Below are positions 57,691-64,000 of a stretch of 64,000 nucleotides of DNA, piece after piece. Under the pieces are notes generated by a model. That model saw only the letters and a program-made list of their open reading frames with translations. It was not told where the DNA came from and ran no database searches. Position 1 is the first letter of the stretch. Each line of letters starts with the position of its first letter. Source of the DNA: Eutreptiella sp. 'Long Island Sound 2002' (lineage: Eukaryota; Euglenozoa; Euglenophyceae; Eutreptiales; Eutreptiaceae); contig OZ038392.1 of assembly GCA_964036045.1 (NCBI GenBank), forward strand, positions 39,495,806 through 39,559,805. Reading direction: 5' to 3'. Position numbers and translations under genes: made by a program.

Positions 57691-58466
57691 TCATGGGACT
57701 GGGCCGAGCAGGCCCAAAGGTGGGCGCCGTTCCGGGCTGCGCCCCATAGTGGAGGCACGTGGTGTCCGGCACCGTGTTACGGTGGGTGGACCGGTGCGCC
57801 GGGACAATCATCGTGGGGATGTTGTCCATGCGGTGCGCCGTAATGTGGCGCTGCTCGTCGCTATCAAACCAGTCGAGGGGGAGTTCACTCCCCGACGTGT
57901 AGTTGGCTCCCCATCGGGCCTCATAGCCGGCCCGCGCTGGCATGGAGGCCCGATCCTGCAACCAGTCGCTCAGCGCCGTTGGGGAGAGCTGGCACTGGTC
58001 CCGGTAGGCCACCGGGGGGAGAAAGGAGAAAGGGCGGTGGAGAAGCCACGTCAGGTCCACCTCTGGTGGCTCCCGCGTTGCATCCACGCGGACATTCAGG
58101 TCCGTTACCCAGTGCGATGGCGTAGTAACCACGTTTATGGCCGAGGCCGGGGAAAGACGTCGGCCTCCCAGGACCGTGGCGTAGAGGTGGTGTGTGCCAT
58201 CCCCACAATGGCCTCCTTTTTGATATGTCCGGAGGGCCCCTACCGCCGCCTCGGAGTCTGGTACGAGCCAAAATACCCCCGGCTGTTGCGCCAGCCTGCG
58301 AATGTACGATAGGAGTATCATGGCCTCCCCCTCGTGGGAGGTGCCCACCCCGAGGCCACATGGGTCTGGTAGGCCCGAGCCCGCTCTGGGCGACCCCCGC
58401 CATCACCATGCCAGCCGGCGTGGTCCCTGCATCCACCGCGGCCACAGTTCCGCGGAGGGTTGCCAA
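57497..58466 (-). pseudogene. RNase H-like domain, frame-broken
   Basis: The four acidic positions appear in order: VAAVDAGTTPAG (first Asp), SHEGEAMILLSYIRRLAQQ (Glu), FWLVPDSEAAVGAL (second Asp) and HWVTDLNVRVDATRE (last Asp, with His). The first motif is in a different frame from the other three, so a frameshift lies near 58350-58400. The domain continues to DLTWLLHRPFSFLPP. Confidence 0.65.
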
Positions 58467-58502
58467 CGCCGATAGGTCATGGAACCAAATGCCCGGTTTG
58501 AC

Positions 58503-58990
58503 CTAGGGGGTTAGCACCTGCGGGGGGTCGGTGGCTAGGCCGTGCAGCGCCAAGAGGGCCAGGTCCCCATGGTGCTCACAGAGGTGGGTTCGCAGGGCCG
58601 GGTCGAGCTCTGCCGGCACCGCACCTGCCGTGCCAAGCGAGTAGTAGAGGGGCCCCTTATTTGGGTGCCCTGGGGACCTGTGTGCCACACACTCTGTGGG
58701 GTATTTGAACTTCGCCACCGCAGCCGGGGCGATGGCTATCCACGGCCACGGCGGCAGCGTCGTAGTGACTATGACTAGGGGGGCTGGTGATGCCTGGGCC
58801 CATTGCCAGTATGCGTCCGCCGGTGGTTCGGACAGCCAGACGATGGTGGGCGCCCACACCCCCGCGCTCTGAAGCTGGCCCAGGGACGCATGTTGATAGT
58901 CGTCCCACGGTTGGGCATGCAGGGGCGCGTTAACCTGTTCTTGGACACCCAGAAGGGCCACTAGGAGGCGATGCAGTCGGGTATCGCTCG
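58503..58990 (-). pseudogene. Polymerase-connection-like fragment upstream of RNase H
   Basis: RLLVALLGVQEQVNAPLHAQ, then VWAPTIVWLSEPPADAYWQW and PLVIVTTTLPPWPWIAIAP. It ends at a TAG before the RNase H frame. Trp/Pro-rich; I do not recognise a precise family. It might be an RT thumb/connection or a DIRS-type accessory domain. Confidence 0.45.
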
Positions 58991-59013
58991 GCAGCGTATT
59001 CGGGGGCTGGCAG

Positions 59014-59103
59014 CTGTTGTGTTGTGTTGTGTTGTGTTGTGTTGTGTTGTGTTGTGTTGTGTTGTGTTGTGTTGTGTTGTGTTGTGTTGTGTTGTGTTGT
59101 GTT
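59014..59103 (+). repeat. (GTGTT)n third copy
   Basis: About 18 perfect GTGTT units, directly followed by a switch to GGGTT. It lacks the GCCGAAGGCG flank found at the other two copies. Confidence 0.95.
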
Positions 59104-59159
59104 GGGTTGGGTTGGGTTGGGTTGGGTTGGGTTGGGTTGGGTTGGGTTGGGTTGGGTTG
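59104..59159 (+). repeat. (GGGTT)n tract
   Basis: Eleven GGGTT units formed by one T-to-G change of the neighbouring GTGTT unit, then return to GTGTT-like sequence up to 59260. Confidence 0.95.
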
Positions 59160-59430
59160 TGTTGCGTTGTGTTGTGCTGTGTTTAGTTGGGTTGTGCTGT
59201 GTTGTGTTGTTGTGTTGTGTTGTGTTGTGCATTTTGGTGTGTTGTGCTGCATTGTGTTGTAGTACTGCATACTGCACAGTATGCTGTATGGTTTCAACTG
59301 TATGCAGTGTGCTGTGTGCTGCCCTCTGAAATGATAGTGTCCACATGCATGTTGCATCACTGCCAACATGCCTACTGGCACGCTGACCGCGCACTACACC
59401 ACTCCGCCATCCCTGGTCCCCAATGCTTAG

Positions 59431-59621
59431 GGCGCTTCGTCAACGTGTACAGCACCAAGGACTGGTTTTTGGGCCTGCTGTGCAACGGTGCGGCCCTGAG
59501 CGTTTCCGGGACCGCAGGGCTGCAGAAAGTCACTGGTGTACCAGGGCTGGAGAACGTGGACGTGAGCCATACTGTGCAAGACCATTTGGATTATTGGTAC
59601 CGCACGGAGGACATCATGCAG
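59431..59621 (+). CDS. TMCO4: Exon: TMCO4 hydrolase C-terminal block with catalytic His region
   Basis: Phase 1 entry restores AVAG|RFVN across the 18.6-kb intron. RFVNVYSTKDWFLGLLCNGA, LSVSGTAGLQKVTGVPGLEN and VDVSHTVQDHLDYWYRTEDI match the TMCO4 order 'GR.[IV]N.Y...DW.L...YR....V.GL......V.NVD......HLDY'. The His of HLDY is kept, although the nucleophile is lost. Ends at ATGCAG|gtctcc, phase 0. Confidence 0.93.
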
Positions 59622-60492
59622 GTCTCCTCTGTGGTGCCATGGCAGGGCTGCGCTTAAATCAGGGTCTGTCCCTCCTTTTCACGGGTCCAGAGACGGTATC
59701 GGCCGAAAGCGGCGGCGCGGCCTCGGCGGAACCCTTGTCCTCATCACTTAGCGACACAACGGCCCCATTTGAACGGTTCTTGGTCATCCATAAATCAGAT
59801 TGACTCAGACTTACATTTGCTTCAGCAGTGTCTGTTCTATGCTTTCATATCTTCTGTGTTATGTCACATGGGTTTACTTCGGTGTTTGATGGACCTCCTT
59901 CAAGATCATGACTTTTAGATGGGGCTTAGGCGTAATTGTGGAGCTTTCACCCCTTGGCCTGCGATGGGTGAGTGGCAGCGGCTCCGCACAGCAAGTAGTC
60001 AATTGCCACGGAAGGCAACTGGCGGATCAAATCGCGCCTCATCTTGCTTTCGCCCCATTTCTTCCCCCTTTGTCGTCTCTGCTTGTGTCCGTCCGCGACC
60101 ACACTCTTGTGCCGTGGCGGGGCCTTTCTGTTCGACTCACTGGCAGTCCTTTTTGTCGTCTGTTGGTTGTTGCCATGAAGTTCTGGCGACCCCCTGTGTG
60201 TGTGCCCAGGTCCTCAGTCTCCGGCCTGTCTGTTCGTCGGTTATCAGAGGGGCCCTCTTCTTGCCTTTTGGGCTGTACTTTGTGGGCTCGCTGTTACTCG
60301 CTACCCGTGTCTCTTGCTGGGGCACGACGGTGCAGTCATCCTGCTGCCTGGGCCAGTGCACGCAGGGGGGCGTTTTAGGAACAACTTCGTTGTTATGGGG
60401 GTGCACGCACGAAGAAGCCATCGGGGACCCCCCCCCCCCCTCCCGCATTAACCCCCTCCCTGCCGTTTGCTTTCGTTGCCACACATTTTCAG
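59622..60492. other. Intron
   Basis: 870 bp, T-rich. Open frames inside are frame-shadow. A C12 run at 60430 precedes CACACATTTTCAG. Confidence 0.7.
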
Positions 60493-60772
60493 GCGATTCC
60501 TGCCCAGCCCGATTTCCGGACGTTGAGCCAGGACGTGTCCACTCCCGGATTTGTGGTGCCTGTGCACCGTTACCTGCCGGTGCTGCAAGAGATTAGGATG
60601 ACCCTCAACGCACGCCGGACGCAGGCCATCGCCCTTAAAAACACAAGCCCCTACCACCTGCAATACGTCTCATCGCAATTCAGCTACGGACGCTGGACAT
60701 TCGAGCCCCCAACTGAAATAGCGTCAGGAGAGTGCGGTATCATGGGGGCCTGCAGTACTGGCGCTGCCTCAG
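60493..60772 (+). CDS. Exon: actinoporin-like copy D, first half
   Basis: Phase 0. PVHRYLPVLQEIRMTLNARR then TQAIALKNTSPYHLQYVSSQ, FSYGRWTFEPPTEIASGECG and IMGACSTGAAS. An amphipathic N-terminal helix, first strand with a K-N-T-S turn, F..G.W, PP and I follow the actinoporin-type layout and match copies A and B. It joins in phase directly after the hydrolase exon, so this copy sits at the C-terminus. Ends at CCTCAG|gtcatg, phase 1. Confidence 0.75.
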
Positions 60773-61005
60773 GTCATGCAGGACTCGGCAGTCGCGTGTG
60801 CCCCCACCTACACGTGCGCGTGTGTGGGTGCGCAAGTGTGTGTGTTTGATTGTGTGTGTGTGCCTGTGTGCATGTGTGGCACGGTGGGCGCACAGTGCCA
60901 TTCAGCGAGCATGCTCCATTACCCCCCGTGCATCAAAAAAGACGACGGGTTTCATCCACCAGCAAATAAATTTTTTTCCGCGTCAGCGCTGTTGCCACGA
61001 GGCAG
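60773..61005. other. Intron with GT-rich repeat
   Basis: 233 bp with TGTGTG-type simple sequence and a T7 tract before a GGCAGCAG tandem acceptor (61005 or 61008). Confidence 0.65.
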
Positions 61006-61164
61006 CAGTCCTGTGCTGGCTTGCCAAACACGCATTTTGGAGGGGGAACCGGTATTCCACATGGCACCTGCCCGAACACCTGTCCCCCAATGGAATCCCT
61101 GGTGTCTGGTGCGAGGATCTGCAGCACCGGTCTGTGGAGGATGGCTTTGCCTCTCAGCCAGATG
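61006..61164 (+). CDS. Exon: copy D, inserted loop
   Basis: Phase 1. LCWLAKHAFWRGNRYSTWHL then SPNGIPGVWCEDLQHRSVED and GFASQPDG. The phase fits both sides. Copies A and B lack this loop. The tandem NAG acceptor would add or drop one residue. Ends at CAGATG|gtagag, phase 1. Confidence 0.6.
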
Positions 61165-62611
61165 GTAGAGCCGCAGCTCTTGGAGGGTCTCCGCCTTGGC
61201 GCCCTTTGGGCTTTGAGGAGTGCGCATGGAGCCTCCACGCCGGCATCACTGGCCCCTGTGCTGGCCCACAGGATGGCTGAACTGCTGGCCCCTTTGCTGT
61301 GGCATACAGGGCCATTGTTGTGCTGGCAGCCACTGTCCTCCAGCGCACCGGGTCGTCATTGAGATACCGGCCCTTGTGCTGCGACATACAGCGCCATGGC
61401 TGCGCTGCTGGCTGCTATGTGTGGGTGCACAGGGTAATGGTTAACCTGCAGGCTCCTGTGCTTTGGTCTATGGGGGGAAGTTAGGGGATCCAAGCTACAC
61501 CCAAGTCCCCCTGTGTGGGGGATAGGCACACCCCGCGGAGGAGTGAGGAGGTGTGTGATGGGTCCCTCCCAGCGCCACCTACACCCGAGTCCCGCCAAGT
61601 GGGGGATAGGGACGGCCGCTGGAGGGGTAGAGAGGTTGGTGAGGGGCCCCTCCCAGCGCCGGCTACACCCCCACCCCAGGGGGGAGGTTGTGGGTGATGG
61701 GTCCCTCCCAGTGCTGGCTGCCCCTGAGTCCCCCGTGTGGGGGATAGGGACGGCCCAGGGAGGGGTGGCGAGATTGGCGTCTGAGACTCGGGACCCGCGG
61801 ATCGCCGGGGGACGGGCTGGCGGCACGACTTGCTGCTGGCCACCCTGCGCATGGCCGGGGTTCAGGCCTGGGTCACGTACCAGCTACTGGGGCAAGCGCT
61901 TCGGCTGTCCCAGTGATGACTCGGCGCACCCGCTGCCCTTAGGACCGGGGAGGGAGGTGATCCCCTGAAGGACTTCGTGGCTGCGGGCACGAGGCCTGTG
62001 CGGGGTGCGGGGGGGTGCGGAACTGGGTGACGGACTAGGCCCCTGAGACTCGCCGCCCAAACGCCGCCCTTCGGTAGTACCTGGCGGCCTGGGGGCTGAC
62101 ACCCGAGCGCTGTGAGTCATCCGTAATCCCAGGGGGGGCTGGCCGGGGACCGGAAGTGGAGCCAGGGTCATGGACACGCACCCCCCTACCGTCAGTGCAT
62201 GGTCCAGGTTTTTGAATGAGTTAACACAGAAATTGATTGCAGAGATCAATTCAACAAAATTCCACCAGGAAAAGTGCTGAAAGACGTTGATCACAGTTCA
62301 TAGGTTCGCAGGAATAAGCTCATTTGTGGCCTCCTAACGGATTAGCAGGGGCATGCTTACCTTACCTCCTGGACACCAGAGGACCATCCTGAGATTCACG
62401 TTTCTGCCTTGACAAATCCCAAGTACACCCATGCGTTTTACACGTGACCGTCTTCCTGTTCTTTGGCACACACATGTCCCTCGAGTCTCTGTGGTAAAGC
62501 TGAGTGGAGGGACTCAGAACTTCTGGAAATCTTCTTCCATATTCTTCACCAAGGCATTCAGGATAGTGTCTGTTGAGTTTTTCCAGCGGCCCATGCGTCC
62601 CTTTATCTCAG
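61165..62611. other. Intron with 61.5-61.75 kb tandem repeat
   Basis: 1.45 kb. Four imperfect units of ~60-65 bp (GGGGATAGG(G/C)AC, GGTGATGGGTCCCTCCCAG) lie at 61500-61790. Ends CCCTTTATCTCAG. Confidence 0.65.
61500..61790. repeat. Minisatellite, ~60-bp units
   Basis: Units carry CCCGAGTCCC, a GTGGGGGATAGG block, a GGAGGGGT block and GATGGGTCCCTCCCAGCGC, with about 75-85% similarity by eye. Confidence 0.75.
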
Positions 62612-62723
62612 GTGTCGAAGGTGTTGTTGTGTATCGAGAAGCCCAAGACCTTTTTGTGGTGGTGTGTGTCTTCTGCAACCCCTTCGTCGGCAGTTTCAAG
62701 TGCTACGCCACCGTCAAGCCCAA
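62612..62723 (+). CDS. Exon: actinoporin-like copy D, central strands
   Basis: Phase 1: G|GT gives Gly of GVEGVVVYREAQDLFVVVCV, then FCNPFVGSFKCYATVK. G-V-x-G-V-V-V-Y followed by a hydrophobic strand and N-P matches the conserved G-A-V-G-V-type strand and adjoining membrane-facing loop of actinoporin-type domains. It aligns with copy B GVMLYE..GFMVCCAFERP. Ends at CCCAA|gtgtgt, phase 2. If unspliced it would stop at 62793. Confidence 0.72.
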
Positions 62724-63919
62724 GTGTGTACACTGTGCCTGGGCCCCACCCCTCAGACCCAACCTGCCCTGCCCCAGACCTGCCCAACCCTAGCTTTCAG
62801 CCCTGCCCTGCCCTGCCCTGCCCTGCCCCTCAGCCCGCCCCCCGGGTTTTGGCTGCACTCCGCCAGCTGTGCCCTGGGGCATGGGGAGGAGGTGGTGGAG
62901 ACCTGTGACCCAGCCCTTGGCGGGCACACAGCCTAAGCCGCGGCAACAGGGCATGCTCGGACTGGCTTTGATCCGTCTCAGCTAACGGTGTCCAGCGGAC
63001 TGTTGTCGAGAATGATGCCGTCCTGGGGCCTCAGGACTAAGGAGCACCCCCAGGTCACCCATCCATGGGTGGTCCCGCAGTGAGCCTGAGTTGGGGTTGC
63101 GGGGGGGGGGACGGCTTTCACTGGCTGTGGGGGTGCATGTCGGTTTCTGGCCTGCGCTGCATGCAGGGCGCGGGGGTACAGGCAGGCTGTGCCTTCGCAG
63201 AGGGCCGTAGGGTGCGCCCTACACATGTAGCTGACACATATAGTTGTGCGCGCACCGCGTGTGGCTGTGCACGTTGCTCCGCAGCTGTGCACCCTACACC
63301 CTAACATTGCAGCCGTGCACCATTCAGTGCAGCTGAGTATTGTACCAATGTAGATGTGTCCCGTACCGCGGTATTTGTGCATCCTACACATCTCCTTGTA
63401 CCCTGTACTCATGCCCCTGCCTCAGCAGGTGGTCACCAAAACGGCTGTGCACCCTACAAATGTAAGTGTGCATTTTACCACAGCACCAGGTGTACCCTGC
63501 CTACACAACCATGTGTGCTGCAACTTCAGCTGTGGATCCTGCCGATGTGTGGACGGTACGACACCAGCTTTGCAGCCCACACGTAACGGTGCAGCCCACA
63601 CATCTAGCCTACACCACCGGGTGGGCTTTGGGAGGGGTGTAGGGGACCCCCCCCATTAGACGGGTGGGGACAGGCCTCACTTGCAGTGGGTCCCAGTCAG
63701 GCCTCGTTTATAAGAGTTAATTTGTAAAGGGGGGGGGGGGGGGGCGCTCCGGGTGGGTGGGTCTTCAGCCGGGTGGGTGGGTCAAAGGCTCTGGACCCCC
63801 ACCGTCTTATAATTCCGAGGGTTTCCTAGGTTGGGCTGCAGCCACACCTTCTTGCTTTGTTTTCAGAAGCCTTGTCTGGTTGTGGGCTGTTGCCCTTTTT
63901 TTGCTTGATCTTTTTGCAG
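62724..63919. other. Non-coding stretch, probably intron
   Basis: Contains (CCCTG)n at 62800-62828, TGCACCCTACA-type degenerate repeats at 63280-63600, a partial foldback arm at 63618-63655 and a G14 run near 63730. Ends with a very strong pyrimidine tract and TTTTTGCAG at 63911-63919. Confidence 0.5.
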
Positions 63920-64000
63920 GCACCATGCAGAAATATCTTTGTGGTTGTGGGGCATTTGTTGGTTTCTCTAATGGGTCCAAGAGGCAGGGAAGCCCAAGGG
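63920..64000 (+). CDS. Possible edge exon
   Basis: The best acceptor-like site in the right end is at 63919. In the phase expected from the previous exon (2), the frame stops after 17 codons (ending CWFL), so it could be the terminal exon. Phases 0 and 1 stay open to the window edge. Not decidable here. Confidence 0.25.

Larger units (their letters stand above)
57331..59012 (-). mobile_element. Minus-strand retroelement remnant (RNase H region)
   Basis: Reading the minus strand from 59.0 down to 57.3 kb gives a polymerase-like C-terminal segment, an RNase H domain and a further helical region, broken by a stop and frame changes. No reverse transcriptase catalytic motif lies in the retained part. 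Its 5' side is cut by the (GTGTT)n/(GGGTT)n tract. Confidence 0.65.
40848..59430. other. 18.6-kb intron filled with satellites and a retroelement remnant
   Basis: From the donor at 40848 to the acceptor CCCAATGCTTAG at 59430. The flanking exons join in phase and together rebuild one continuous conserved block, so the intron is well supported if the assembly is right. Contents are listed separately. 40.85-41.57 kb also holds an inverted-repeat pair (40918-40978 and 41396-41487, sharing (G/A)CTCAATTGACA and TTTCACTTT) and telomere-like GGGTTA near 41115. Confidence 0.75.

Overview
The window looks like nuclear DNA of a eukaryote with a large, repeat-rich, GC-rich genome. Coding pieces are short, bounded by GT..AG splice sites, and separated by introns from 57 bp to 18.6 kb. 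Long C/G homopolymers, pentanucleotide microsatellites, a non-LTR retrotransposon, tRNA-like SINE fragments and huge satellite arrays fill the rest. A unicellular alga or similar protist is my guess; nothing here fixes the taxon. There is no sign of bacterial operons.

Main content: I read most plus-strand coding exons (954 to at least 62723) as one split gene. Its core is a TMCO4/DUF726-type protein (transmembrane and coiled-coil domain family with an alpha/beta-hydrolase domain). The N-terminal helical part is at 9.27-9.62 kb, the transmembrane part at 11.07-12.32 kb, and the hydrolase part at 36.46-40.85 kb and 59.43-59.62 kb. Between and around these lie exons of a second, repeated beta-sandwich module resembling actinoporin-type cytolysin domains: copy 0 (tail only) 0.95-3.8 kb, copy A 23.7-25.2 kb, copy B 27.6-30.1 kb, possible copy C 31.3-36.4 kb, copy D 60.5-62.7 kb. 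Almost every adjacent exon pair I could define has matching intron phases, which supports one transcript. Joining the beta-sandwich exons to the TMCO4 exons remains inference. The predicted hydrolase nucleophile serine is a glycine.

Layout: 0-4 kb, upstream exons plus a perfect (GCACA)52 microsatellite. 4-9.2 kb, intron with minisatellites. 9.2-12.3 kb, TMCO4 N-terminal exons. 12.3-23.7 kb, intron holding a decayed ~9.5 kb LINE (CCHC gag-like ORF1, endonuclease, reverse transcriptase, RNase H). 23.7-36.4 kb, beta-sandwich exons interspersed with SINE, foldback and minisatellite sequence. 36.4-40.9 kb, hydrolase exons. 40.85-59.43 kb, one 18.6 kb intron with a 47-bp satellite (two blocks), a 94-bp satellite, (GTGTT)n tracts and a minus-strand retroelement remnant with RNase H motifs. 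59.4-62.7 kb, last hydrolase exon and copy D. The right edge probably cuts the gene.

All exon borders are read by eye from splice consensus, phase and similarity between copies. No transcript or database evidence was available. The many long open frames in the satellite arrays are repeat artefacts, not genes.
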